NCBI GenBank assembly: GCA_025890175.1
Contig: JANPYM010000005.1
Location: 2,132,166-2,196,165, forward strand
Direction of reading: 5' to 3'
Source: Ciborinia camelliae
Lineage: Eukaryota > Ascomycota > Leotiomycetes > Helotiales > Sclerotiniaceae
DNA length: 64,000 bases
Positions 1-12,286 of the stretch are shown piece by piece (the first letter of the stretch is position 1; each line of letters starts with the position of its first letter). The notes under the pieces were generated by a model, which had not been told where the DNA came from, made no database searches, and saw only the letters and a program-made list of their open reading frames with translations. The position numbers and the translations under genes were made by a program.

Positions 1-3000
1 GGGCATGGCTTCCCCCCCAACAATCATTGCATCTCGCGATTAAATCTCTAATCCACTCATCAAATCTTGGCATGAATGAGTTGAGGCCTCGGTTCAGACC
101 CAATAATGCTGAGATTGTTTTTTTCGTCGTTGAGTCAACTTGAGCTTGAGTGGTTGATTTGAACCGTGTGGACTTATAAGCTTCCATCCTACCTTAGCAT
201 TCAGGGGTAAACTTACTTATTATACTGAATATCCTTCTATTTCCAGCGTACCTTCAAACTATGTTCGGCGCTTCTTCAAACATGTTCCCAGCCTTTATGA
301 CGAAATAGGGCGGATCTACGATACCGAGAACTTCCAACCTCGGCTTGCTACCCAACACTTCAGCCTACTAGCAACCATATTTGATTGAATATCTTGGCAT
401 CATCTTGCATTCTCATTCGTGATTCGTGATTCGTGACTCGTGACTCGTGATTCGTGACTCGTGATTCGATTGCCATCGCTGTTGATATCTGTGACCCCCT
501 CACGAGTCAAAAGCCCAGTGCAGCAGTGCGAGTGCGACAGTACTATGTAGGTTCTATTGGAAGCTTCTGAAGCTTCTGACCGTTATTAGCCGAGATTTAC
601 AAATTACGAGAGAAGACAAACAGATGGTATGTGCTCGGAGGATGCCAAGACGTCCATATATCGAAATTGGATTTTGGTAATGGGAATCGAGAGATACGAG
701 CCCTGCAAGGAATATGCCGGTACTTGAAGCTGACCGCCGTTAAACATTTCCACGGATATCCACAATGGAAGGAAGGAACTTCATGAAGGATGAAGGATAA
801 AAGAAGAAGGAAGAAGGAAGAAGGAAGAAGGAACATAAGCACACATAAGGAACATTGAAGGTTAAGGTTAAGGTTCTTCTCAATTTTCTAACCACGGGGA
901 AGAGTTTCAATTTCGTTACCCATACCGGCTACTCCATATCAAACCCTCAAACGGCTCTCTTTTAGACCCCTTGAAGCTAAAGGAAGTTTTCTCTCTCTTT
1001 CCTTTTCCTTTCTGCCTCTATTTAACTTCTAGGTATGGAGCAATCATTCCCGAGACAATCTACATAGATTAAGCCCCTTAAGGCAAAGGATAATCGGATT
1101 ACTGGACAAAACATGGTATCGGTATTTCCAGAAGACTTTTCCTCCTAAATTGAGTCTAAATAGTTTACTTTCAGTGTTTCAGAGACCCCAATGTTGCTAG
1201 AAAGTAAACTAGAGAGTAAATAGTAAGTCACTAGAAAGTCACTAGAAGACAAATAATGGATCAATGGAAAAAGCTCAATCTGGAATGATTTGTCTTCATG
1301 TCTCGGATTATTTCTAACCTGAACCGGAACCAGAACCAGAACCAGAAACCAAAAATAAATATCGGGACTGCGGAAAGTCAAATACATCGAAATTGATTAT
1401 AACTCGAATGGAAACTAACTACACTAAGAGTCTAAGACAGAATAATCAATATTCATATTCATATTCATATTCATATTCAGACGATTTCTGCAATGATAAA
1501 ATCTCGGTTAGGCTTATTAAGGCAAAGCTACTAAAGGCACTCGCATTCATATTTGAAAGTAAGGCTCAATTTTATAAGTTTTGAGAATAGGACCGGATGA
1601 ATTATTGATCCAAGGATGAATTGGTTCAATATTATCTTAACCTCAAAATGAAATTGACCTCATAGCCCTGGACTTTTTTACAGGGACAAGGTATGGTTTT
1701 GAGATGAAATGTCCCTTCGATGTCAAGTCATTGGCTGATGTTAGTCCGTATGCTAATCCGTAATTTCATTGCTCTTGTGGATGTGGGATTATTATAGGGA
1801 GAAAGAAAAGCAGCATGTTTTGTTTATGATTTCGTGCAGAGCAGGAAATGTTCTTGAATATCTCTCGAAGTATACATATAGTACTATCGAAGTATATATT
1901 GCCGCCGAACACCCTGCTCTGCCATGCATAGATACCAAAAAGCCCTTGCAGCTGTCGAAACTCTAAATCGCTACCGGATCGTCCATCGAATACTCCGGTA
2001 AGTGTCAAGAACTCAAGGGTCCTTGCCGAAGGCCGTTTGCACGTTCCAACCGTTAAGAATCCTTGCCGCCCCCGACCAGGGCCGTCGACACACCCCCTCT
2101 TATCTCATTTCTCGAATTGTCAAAGACAAACTCCTTCCGGGGCGTTTGACTTTCTGTGCCCGTCCAACTTTCAGTCAACTCTTCTTTGTTCTATTAATCA
2201 GTAGGTGTTTCTAAGAATGAACCCCATGGGCCAAATGACAGTATGAATGATGTGCAACTTTAGCATGGTCGATATATACATTACAATGGAGCTACGGTAA
2301 TCGAAAATATATATACATGATCGAATATATTCAGTGGAGAGGTAAATTAGAAGCTAGGACTCAAACGCAAAATGCATTGTCTTCCGCGCACTGGCACCGT
2401 TGCAGTTCTCGAAGAATTATAATGTCCGAACTGGGCGAAGGAAGCATTCCATTGTGTCAGAACCCCGGACACATCAAGCGGTGGCGCAGCAAGCATCACC
2501 AGCTCTAGGGCTTACAAGGCGATCCTATAGCTCTCAGAGTCTACAGTAACGAGTTTTTTGCTTAAACGACTAGGGCATAACCATCATAGATAGTACCATC
2601 ATTACACTGGTTCGAATGATCGTTCACATACTTCCATACTTCTTTAATTTCTACAATGGACGTCCAAATACTTGAAAGGATTGAAAGAGCAAAGTGGACT
2701 TACTTTCACATGTCTACGCCGGGATTTTAGTTCACTCATACAACTCCGAATCATCTGAAAATGCTTTCGGTCCACATCTGGCACATTTGGGCATAAGTTT
2801 GAAGAAATCTCTGCAGGGATTTATATGAATGTATCATTCAATACCACCTAATAGGTACAAGCGACGCCACCCCATGTCAACATTTTGATGTTTCGCTAGT
2901 GCGCATACTGTGGTAGTCATCTGATTTTTTTATTGGAGCGATTGGGAGGAAACAAGCCAAGTCTATGGCCTCAACAGAAGAGGGGTTTGATTAGATGCTC

Positions 3001-3700
3001 ATTCGGAAAGGCTACGGACATACGGGTCTCATACGATTCTCGCCCCAAATATCCTCAAAATTCAGAATCAAGGTGCATGCAGCGTGCAATCAGTAGAAAT
3101 GGGAAATGTTATTATCGTGTTGCGTTGCTAATACCATCTTCCCAATTCTATAGGTGTAAGGTCTGCAGAAGTAGTTCTTTCTGCAAGACATTGACAACGA
3201 CCTTGTTCTTAGAATGATAAGGCAATGCCATTTTCAAATTCTTGACACTTTTGATGTCAGTATCCCAATTCGTATCATCATTCGTGAAGCCTATCTATTT
3301 TGGTTATCACGGCCACTTTCAATCGACCTCATCACCATAAATAGACTCCATAACTACATGTCGCCCGGTAAATGAACGAGGATCTACCTGAAGAGGAAAT
3401 GGCCCTTCTGAACCTCTTTCTCCTTGTCTTTATAAAAGATCTTATGGCAACCATTAGGAATCACGGACTATAAGTTCAACTTGAGAGAAGCAAGGCTTCT
3501 TGATAGTTATTGGGGGCGGCAAACTATACTTCCCAACAAATATTCAATGCAATGCTTCTTTACATCGTGTCACCTCAAACTTCCCATACGGTTTCTGCAT
3601 AGTTGCAGGTTCTGCAGACAAACTTCAATAGCTATGTTTGAAAGCCGTAGTATCTGGCTTCCGGATACACCCGAATATTTAGAGCCACATGATGCCCTAG
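1..3700. other. gene-poor spacer, no supported gene
   Basis: No open frame here is longer than about 95 codons and none resembles a family I know. The stretch holds short simple repeats: GTGATTC/GTGACTC steps near 418-470, a GAAGGAA purine run near 800-832, GTTAAG steps near 860-875, and TATTCA repeats near 1450-1479. The small frames overlap on both strands, which argues against coding. Confidence 0.6.
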
Positions 3701-3714
3701 ACGACTAATAGACC

Positions 3715-4330
3715 CCTGAGATCAGCTTCGGGTTACTTCTTTAAGGCTAGCAATCTTTGCCAACATATCAATTTCTCGAGCTCTTTCTTGTCTAGTTCTC
3801 TCAAGCATCAGCTCTAATCCAATATCTCGAAGTGTATCATGCTAGATAATGCATCTATTTCTATATATGGTTGTTGAGATCATTTTTGTATCGCTACCTG
3901 ATCTTATGAAGGATCATTCGTGGCCTCGTTGCTCAATAATACTTCCTCTCGCGTCTATATGGACTGCCCTAACAGCAACGTCTTGCCCAGGAGCGTCAGA
4001 CAAAGGTGTGAGCTTCTGGGGGATGTTGAAGACAAGGCGAAAAGAATCCTCGGCTGGCATATACTATTGGATTGATAACTCACGGCTTCTGACACACTGC
4101 GTCACATGCTGGACAACTGCGATTGCCCCGGTATTACATTACTGATATGTCGCTAGCGATATTATTCATCAGTTGATTAGATAAAATAGCATTGTTTATA
4201 AAATGATGTGATCTGCATGCAATATACTCCCCTGAGGTTGTTCCCATCATTCTATCAAGGCCGAGGAAACAAACGCTGTCAGCACAGAAGCCCAGAATGA
4301 AGCATATGCATAGGGGAACATTACATGTGC
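3715..4330 (-). pseudogene. possible decayed coding region, unrecognised
   Basis: On the minus strand three neighbouring pieces read like protein but do not join into one frame. One near 4240-4310 is hydrophobic. One near 3930-4060 is polar, with a run reading AVRAVHIDARGSIIEQRG and then a stop. The last, 3718-3830, is helix-like, reads ERTRQERAREIDMLAKIASL and follows a possible acceptor. I do not recognise the family. The broken frames could mean unmarked introns, a pseudogene, or chance. Confidence 0.25.
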
Positions 4331-4615
4331 CGTTACTGCCGTGTCTTGTCTATAAACTTAGTACCTCAAAATATATCGGCTAACAACTAATCAGCCTAAT
4401 GCGATTCGTCTTTCCCCCACTAAATGTCGCCACGATATACGTATATTCATTCACATTATCCTGCAATGGCTATGATTTCGTTGTGGCGTATCCATTTTCT
4501 AATAAGCTGGTTCGTACCCAATTGTCAAAATGGTATTTCCTCTTTAACGTTTCAGGGCCAATATTTCGAGCCAAGGGGCAGGTTCATGCTGAATATCTAC
4601 CCGAGCTCTTAATTT

Positions 4616-4640
4616 ATGGATATGTTATAAACATATCCAT
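4616..4640. repeat. perfect inverted repeat, 11-bp arms
   Basis: ATGGATATGTT is followed by a 3-nt loop and its exact reverse complement AACATATCCAT. It could fold as a hairpin in DNA or RNA. No gene is nearby. Confidence 0.85.
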
Positions 4641-5501
4641 GGTGTAATAATATCAGTGTATTTTGGCCTAATTGGACTGTTTAAAATGGTCTATGGCCTT
4701 AAATAGTCTTCCAGAGTATGAAATAACATGCGCCAAATTATGACGTTATACGAGGCTTCAGATGTACTATAGACGACTCCCTTCACGTTCTTCCTTGTGA
4801 TCAGTGCAATAAAACTTTAAATACGAAAGTCTAAATACTAAACATACACAAAAAGCAACGATGAAATCAATTCTCAATCCCAAAAAAAAGAATTCGAACA
4901 ATGCCAAAAAAAACAGAAAAATGACCCCCCTTCCCTCCCCCTAGATCGAATTGACCCATTTTTGGTCTTCAATCCACATAGTCTATTCATGCCATTGATG
5001 AAGACTCCCCGAAGACCGAAGACCGAAGGAAAGACACAATAGACAAACATCGTATGATAATGAACATGGAGGCCGGGAGTCCGAGAAACGAGTGACCTCC
5101 CCGGACCAGGAAAATAGACATAGAGAGGGTACACTTGAATCATGGACAACACTTATGTAATAAGAGACACGGAAAATATCCAAAACCAGGTATGTGGGAT
5201 TTCTAGTTGTGTCTTGAAAGTGTACAAATCGGGATCCACAAGTCATCCGTCACAGCAGCTCCGCTATTATCATTTCTCCCGGATCTGATCCGCTGATCCG
5301 CTGATCCGCCGATTATCATGATCAACTTTAATATATTTAGGGAGAAGAAAGAAGAAGGAAGGAAGGAAGAGGGGCGAAAGATTAGGCTGCGAGATAACCA
5401 ACTCCCGGAGTATCAGAGGATCCAGAGGATCCATATGATCTCAACCCATGTATCTCGGTACCACGCATTCACCTCCCAGCTTCAAAGCGTCCCCCCACTC
5501 T

Positions 5502-5665
5502 GTCTACGGATGAGATTGGGTGGATCGTGTGTAACCTAGAATTTGTGTCTTGGATGTGTGAACTGGATACCAGCGCGGTAAATGTCTATGGATGAGATTG
5601 AGTGGAGCTTGTGTAACGTAAAATGGTGTTCTGGATGTATCTACTGGATAACGGCGCTGTAAACG
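5502..5665. repeat. diverged tandem duplication, 82-bp period
   Basis: Two adjacent copies begin at 5502 (GTCTACGGATGAGATTGGGT) and 5584 (GTCTATGGATGAGATTGAGT). They align along their length to GCGCGGTAAAT and GCGCTGTAAAC with scattered substitutions and no obvious large indel. This is an old local duplication of non-coding sequence. Confidence 0.8.
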
Positions 5666-7603
5666 CTCGAGGGTCTAGATGGGGGGGTTGGATATTAAGG
5701 TGGAGATGATACGTGGGGGCGTGGGAATTTGGGGGCAAGAGGAGATGGGAAGGGGGTTTGGGAAGGACCTATTTGGTGCCGGTTTGGTGCGTGTATGCAG
5801 TATATAGTAGATATGTATGCAAAGTATAATTTGTATGTAGGATGTAAGATTTATATACAGTACCCCACCGCACTTGTGCTGGTTGGAAATAAACTTATGA
5901 AGGGGCAGGGTTCTTGATATTTGTGGTTGTAACATGTTGGTTGGGAGTTTTGGTTAGATGAAGGAAAGGGAGGGAGCAGGAGAGGTGAAGTATGACTATC
6001 TCCTCTGTGTTAGAATGTGCGGAAGGGGAATTGTGAGCAAGAGATGAGAGGAATCGCGTTTGTCACGGATTTCATACTGTATATTGTATATAAACTTGGA
6101 TGTGTGTCGTAAGGGATAGTTGAAAGGCTCCAACAAAAGTGAAGTGGGACACCTGAGAGGAGATTCATCACAAGGTAAGATCTTCCATGTTAATAGTCCT
6201 TCTCTACCTATAAAGTAACTTTCTTGGAAAGACACTGATAGATTTGCTTCTACATAGACACTTCGATACAGGTTATCTTTCGATTCAGTATCTACATCGA
6301 CGGGATACGTTCTATATATGCGAACGTGATCCTTACACTACATACCTATACACATACGATGACTTCAACATTACTACCCACAATGACTATTGGCATACAT
6401 ACAAAACATGGCAGATATATACATTGATGAATGTTGTTTGGAAGGAATGTGAAAATATGAGGATGTATAATCGGAGTCTATCGATTGCGGTGGTTGGATT
6501 GAGGCCCGATAGTAATCCACTATCAAGCACTTCAACATCCAGTCCCACAACTTCTATCTCTAGTCGCGAAATAACTTTCCTAGCTTCCCGATCACATCTG
6601 AAAAGAAGGATATATAGACAACCCAACCATGCGAAGAAAATGGTCCCAAGATTGTCCGTGTCTACTACTATACCTTTATCAGCTGTGTGAAGTCGTTCCA
6701 TGCGCAAAAGAAATTGCAATACACTTCGCAACTTCCTCTAGATTTCATTATAGACTACGATCTAAAGGAACATATATACATATATCTACGAGTCTAAACG
6801 AGGATTTCATCCATGCCATTGCTGTGAATAAAGAAATCATTAACTAGACAGACACTCCCTCCCGCAACTCCCGATCTGCTGCCATCCAACCTCATCCTAT
6901 CCCACCCCATCCCACCCCATCCCATCACTTAACTACACTACACTATACCACATCATGACCATCCATCCATCCATCCCAAACCCATCCTCACAATCTCCCT
7001 CGAATCAACATGCAATCCCTCTTCCTCCCACCCCATCTCCCATATCCCCATAAATCAACAAAGCCCACCCACCTACCCCCATCCTCACAATATTTCCATA
7101 CCTACCCAGCCATCGCCCAGTTCAAAAGATATACAGCCGGTAGTCGATCCCTCATCGACTTTATATAGAGACGAAGAAAATAAGATATTTTCCATTCCAA
7201 GGTATCCAATAATCCGGACCAGCATAGCAGAGCAGAGCAGAGCAGAGCAGACCAAAGTTTCGACATTGGGAAGCAAGCTTACAAATAAATCTTTCATTCA
7301 AGAATAATTTAATCGATGGAATAAATTCGAGGGTTCAAAGAAATTCAAGAAATTCCATGATTTGAATCATGCAACCAAATTCCAGAATCAAGAATCTCTT
7401 TTGGTTGGACGGAAGTCTGGTTTTGGTTGATTCGGCATACGCTGCTGCAGCTATATATTGTACGATGGCTCGACTTTAAAGATCGCCTCCTCGTTCGCAT
7501 ATGCTACTTGCGATAGATGGATTGGATTGAACGGTAGGGATTTGGATATTGAAATTATGCGTAAATGTTGGTCATTGATGGTTCCTGGGGGAATCTGGCC
7601 GGG

Positions 7604-7605
<2 letters not shown>

Positions 7606-7652
<47 letters not shown>
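7606..7652. repeat. (GA)n microsatellite
   Basis: An uninterrupted GA dinucleotide run of about 47 bases. The repetitive Arg-Glu and Leu-Ser frames it creates on either strand are artefacts of the repeat. Confidence 0.95.
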
Positions 7653-7654
<2 letters not shown>

Positions 7655-8870
7655 TATTGAGGAAGACATGATATATACATACCTATATATAGGGGAAAGA
7701 TGCAACAACCCAACCTACTAGATATTTCATTCTCAAGCCCCAGCCCAAGCTGGGCGAAACGATCCCATTTGCCTCTCTCCCCTTTATTCAAAATATCCCC
7801 CTTCCCCCCTTCCCCCAATGGTCTCTCACGAAGAGAAAATATCTAGTGACGTTGCTCGGCTTTTGTCTCTCGTCCATGCAAACGATTCACTCCGCTTCAC
7901 ATCTTCTCTAAATCCTCAAAAACTACCTAAGTTTAGGTACCTTCAACTACTTCACGTCCACACCCAGCCAGACCATCCAACTTCCTTCTAAGTTCTCACC
8001 GAATAAAATTGAACGAAGTAAAAATCCCATTTCTAAAAATGCAAAATTGGCAAGCGGCGTGCTTTCCTTGTGGCCAGCCTGGGGAATCATGGAGGACGGG
8101 AAGAGATGTTGGATGCAGTGCTTCACTCCAATACAATTCACTCTACTCCATTCCAACTACCTGTTCATCATACTCCCTCCCTATGCATGCACATGCTCCT
8201 TTCAAAAATGTCCCCGTGAGTGTATTGATCTGATCAGCTCGGAAATCCGGGAATCAATGGAAATGATACACTGTACCATTAATTTTTATCCACCCCGACA
8301 GCTTGGAACTGCCCAGAAAGGAGGAGCTCTCGTCGCTCTCAAATATATGCGCGTAGATATATCTCATTCAATCACATAACATCTCATTTCGTCATGTAAC
8401 AGACTGGTGCCCTACTTAAAACTCACCACAATTCTGCATGCAATCAATTCGACCTTTTTATTTCGTTGGAAGTTTTATTTGACGAGAGGAGTAATCGCAT
8501 GTATGCATAACGAGCATCCACCTATAGCATACAAAAAAAAAGACACATACACCATACCCGTTGATAAAAACAAGCGCACCCGCAAAGCAAACAAACGGTA
8601 TGAAAATGCGAAAGGACATCTCTAGGTTCTTTGAAAAATGTATGCATGTTTTTATGCGTGACCCCTTTACCCCCAAAGTCAAAGCCCGAAGCAAATAAGA
8701 TAAGATAGAGAAATGGCAAAATAACGGCCAGGTAATGAAGTCCATCCATGAATTAATTTACTCCTTCCTTGGTCCCTCCACCCATCATTGCTTTTCATCC
8801 AAAAAAAGCTTCATCGACCATTTTTAGTTCACCTAAGGTAACATCTGTTACCCCATCCATCTATCCCACC

Positions 8871-10192
8871 TCACATAATAATTGCAGGAACATCAACGTT
8901 AGCCTTGATACTCTTGTGTGGGAGAATGCTTCCTCCATTTACGTAAATCTCATCACCAATCGTAACATCATCACCCAATACACTGACGTTTTCCAAACGC
9001 GCCCATTTGCCGATAGTAGAGTTCCAACCAACGATGGTGCTCTTAACCCAAGCGTGATCCTTGACTTTGGAGCCCTCGAGGAGGACACAACGTTGCAAGC
9101 GAACACCATCACCGACAACAACATTGGGACCAATTGTTACGTTGGGACCGATGCGACAGTTCTTACCAATTTTGGCAGAGGGGTCAATCAAGACATTGCC
9201 GCCATGTACGTATGGGGTGTTGGGTGGGGTAAGGAGCTTGGAGCCTTTTTTGGTTAGGGAGGAGAGGTAGAGACAAGTTCCGGAAAGGAAATCTTTGGGT
9301 TGCCCAACATCCATCCAGAATCCTTCCAAGTCGAAAGAGTGTAATTGACCATCTGCGCAAATGGCAGGGAAAGTCTCTTGTTCGATCGAGGTAGGGCGGA
9401 GGTCGATGCGCTTGAGAACACTTGGGTTTAGTATGTAGATACCAGCGTTGATGCGGTTTCCGACGAATTCGACGGGCTTCTCCACGAATCGATCGATTCT
9501 GGATGGGTGGTTTGACTTATGAACAACGACACCATATTTGGATGGTTCATCAACCTTAGTTACGACGATAGTACCTTCATCGCCGTGCTTCTTGTGGAAA
9601 GCAGCCAAGTCGGCGAAAGGATATTCGCAGATGACATCCGAGTTAAGAACAAAGAAAGGAGCGTCATCCTTTCCAAGAATGTCTTCTGCAAGTTTGAGGG
9701 GACCAGCTGTGCCTAATGGTTCGGATTCGATCGAAAATGTGATTTTAACGTTGAATCTTTCTTCGTACTATTGTGCCTGCATTAACTTCTGCGGTGTAAC
9801 ACATCGTTTTTGTTTTCTGGTGGTAGGGAACCATACCTCAGCCAAATACTTTTCCATAACCTCTGGGCGATAATTTACAGCCAACACAATATCTGTTACT
9901 CCAGCTTCTGCCAAGGCTTCAACTTGATGTAAAATCATGCGCTTGTTACCAAACTCGACTAAAGGCTTTGGGAGGGTAAGAGTCTATGTACAATGGTCAG
10001 TTGATGGGTGTTTCCGAGAGCTTTGTAACTTGTGCGAAGGGCGCCATATAGATTTGGAGTATTGTATCATGGCATTGAAGAACGTACAAGTGGGCGCAGA
10101 CGGGTGCCAAAGCCACCGACAAGAATGAGAGCTATTCGAATGTGTTAGAGGTACATTTAAGATGTGCGAATGTGGAAGCACCTACCCTTCAT
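8871..10192 (-). CDS. mpg1: mannose-1-phosphate guanylyltransferase (GDP-mannose pyrophosphorylase)
   Basis: Makes GDP-mannose from mannose-1-phosphate and GTP in the cytosol, the donor for N- and O-glycosylation, GPI anchors and cell-wall mannan. Four exons are read: 10192-10186, 10131-10088, 9983-9837 and 9767-8871. They join to 364 residues, the usual fungal length. The N-terminus carries the nucleotidyltransferase signature [11 protein letters not shown], at about residues 8-18. The sugar-nucleotide core contains RFVEKPVEF followed by NAGIYILNP. The C-terminal third has hexapeptide repeats of a left-handed beta-helix ([20 protein letters not shown]). The first exon is only seven bases (ATG AAG G), fixed by the acceptor at 10132 and the family start MKALILVGG. 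No gene lies within 2 kb upstream. Assignment is very secure. Confidence 0.97.
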
Positions 10193-10759
10193 TTTGAGAG
10201 TTTGTGGGTTTGTGAACGTGTAGAAAGGTTGTATTTATTTTATGACTGCCCCACGATTGAAGAGGAGAAGAACAAGTGTCAAATAGAGTTGAATATTGAT
10301 GGCAACTGTGTGAGGTACCTTAGGTAATGAAGATAGTGAATGTTGAGTTGTCCTTATGAATTGGATGGATATACTCAGCAATGAAGGTAAAGAGAAAAAG
10401 AAGAGATTGAATTGGATTGTACAATTAAAATTGATTTTAAATAGAAACCAACGAATGTCTTGCTAGGTATTAAAAGGGAATTGAGCAAAGAAGTAAGAGT
10501 AAATAAAAGCTCCAAGTTCTTAGATTGTAGTTGTCTTTTGGAATTTTATGTTGTATGTTGTGTTGAGTTTGATGTTTGATCAAGTAATGAAGGTGGTGGT
10601 GGTAGGTGGTAGGTGGTAGTGGCAATGGATTAGAAGGCCACTGTGTTCAACGATACTGGTACTCCGTACTAAAGCTATTTTGGGGGGAGGGGGAGAGGTT
10701 CCTAACAATTTCTCGATTAGCCTTTACGTCGCTGGGGGGGAAAAGGGAAAAAAGGGAAA

Positions 10760-10784
10760 GGGGCAAGGGGCAAGGGGCAAGGGG
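10760..10784 (+). repeat. G-quadruplex motif, four G4 runs with CAA loops
   Basis: Four runs of four G are each separated by CAA, preceded by further GGG runs from about 10735. The pattern fits the intramolecular quadruplex consensus. It lies about 570 bp upstream of the mpg1 start codon, on the strand opposite to the gene's coding strand. Confidence 0.8.
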
Positions 10785-11103
10785 TAGATCTCTCAAGGGA
10801 ATTAATATAAAAAAAGGAAATAATAAAATAATAAGTGGCTCTTAAATAAGATGAGTGTGAACTTTGAAGCCTCTTGAATAGGATTTGATTGGTTTAAAAT
10901 TCTCATTCCAATGAAGACAACATGTTCTCGACTTTTTATATGCTTGTCATTACGTCCTTCCTCGACTTCAGCTTGACCTCTTCTTCTATCCCTATATTAT
11001 ACTTACTACATACTATCATCGAATGATTTGAAGTTATTGATGAGGATGAGGATGATGATGATGATGTGTGGCTTGGCTTAGTCAAATCTTGAGATGCATC
11101 ATG

Positions 11104-11222
11104 GAAAGTCTAATTTGTCTAATTTGTCTAATTTGTCTAATTTGTCTATTGTCTATCGTCTATCGTCTATTTTCGATTGCCTATTGCCTATTGCCTATTG
11201 TCTCTTGTCTCTTGTCTCTTGT
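11104..11222. repeat. TAATTTGTC and related short tandem repeats
   Basis: A 9-bp TAATTTGTC unit is repeated about four times, followed by GTCTATC, TTGCCTA and TTGTCTC steps. This is simple-sequence DNA with no coding support. Confidence 0.85.
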
Positions 11223-12286
11223 CATGTACGTATCATGATTATGCTGACGAGTCCGTGTAGTCTAATGAGGAGCTGGAAGAGGTAAGAAGCTGGCAGATGA
11301 TGGAGATGCAATAATACTGTACAGTACGTACTTATTATTAGAGCATCCACTACTCCGTACCTAGATATACATACATCCTATTATTACCTCCTAACAAGGT
11401 ATTCACGTACAGTCAATCAGTGATGTTAGAAAGAGGAGCACAAAAAGCTTAATAGGTTTAGGCTTGGCCTACGTTGACGTTTACCTACTTTGCGGATAAC
11501 CTCCTTCATCCCCTATTCGCGAATTCAAGACTTTCAAACCGCACCTGGGCAAGACGCAATGCAATGTCTGTCCAACCCTTTTCCTTCCATGGCACATGTG
11601 ACATTGTTCGTTCGTCATTAATGCCACCACCAATCTACAGCATATATCTAGCACCTACCGGTACTCTACATAAAACTATGAGGACTGACTTCCTTTTTGG
11701 TCACCAAGCAGGGCTGCAGGAGACATCGTATCAAAAACAGTCACGCCTCATACTTAAAACTTCGTGTTCTTCAATGGCATGAAATCGTAAGATGTACTGA
11801 CACGTGCGTGCTTCTTACTTCATACGAGGTGGTGGAAAACGCCGATCCAAGCTTTCATTGCGTTGCCTTCGTATCAGAAAGCATCACGAGTTGTATCATG
11901 TATGAAAAAAATATAGTGTGGCAGTGCAAGGAAACCATCAAGACGCCACAATCGTCGGAGGTTTTTCTGAGATTGAAGCCGACCAAACATTAGGTAATCA
12001 CGCTGGGTCGAAATACTGGTCCGATCCGATACAATCAATCAATCCCAAGGTTGAGTATTGTTGTCAACACAAACCTCAAATAATATGGCTGATTGACTGG
12101 CCTTGCGATTGTCGTCTTTAAGGGAATGCGATGAACCTCATGATCCATCATATTCCAACTCCATAATTGTTGTTTGCAAGGGGTTCTTCAGATGATTCAT
12201 TCGGGTTACCATAGTTGGTAATCCATCAATCACCAGTTCGTCAAACAGCACGAGAACCTCAGAACATACCCAGAATCCCTTCAGCA

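Larger units (their letters stand above)
4650..8870. other. long spacer with simple repeats, no supported gene
   Basis: No convincing coding region is seen. A frame of about 104 codons on the minus strand (6387-6701, ATG start) overlaps an equally open frame on the plus strand and resembles nothing I know, so it is not called. The spacer contains the 82-bp duplication, a GA microsatellite and C-rich low-complexity sequence near 6860-7080. Its right edge is the 3' side of the GDP-mannose pyrophosphorylase gene. Confidence 0.55.
10193..12286. other. divergent intergenic region between mpg1 and the HET gene
   Basis: This holds the presumed promoters of both flanking genes. Seen here are a G-quadruplex-type run at 10760-10784, GATGAT steps near 11040-11065, TAATTTGTC repeats near 11104-11145 and TTGCCTA/TTGTCTC steps near 11178-11222. 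Open frames of up to about 100 codons near 11480-11990 overlap one another and show no family resemblance. No gene is supported. Confidence 0.55.

Noticed and set aside
862..875. GTTAAG steps resembling telomeric repeats
   Set aside because: Fungal telomeres here would be TTAGGG-type. The unit is AGGTTA/GTTAAG, only a few copies, and gene-bearing sequence continues on both sides.
6387..6701. Minus-strand ATG-led frame of 104 codons
   Set aside because: An equally long frame overlaps on the other strand, the flanks are AT-rich repeats, and no motif is recognised.
8769..9257. Plus-strand open frame of about 160 codons across the mpg1 3' end
   Set aside because: It is antisense to the beta-helix exons of GDP-mannose pyrophosphorylase and begins with no family-like N-terminus.
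11240..11275. CTGACGAGTCCG sequence resembling a hammerhead ribozyme core
   Set aside because: The conserved GAAA that must follow stem II is missing, stem II does not close with GGAC, and no matching stems I and III flank it.
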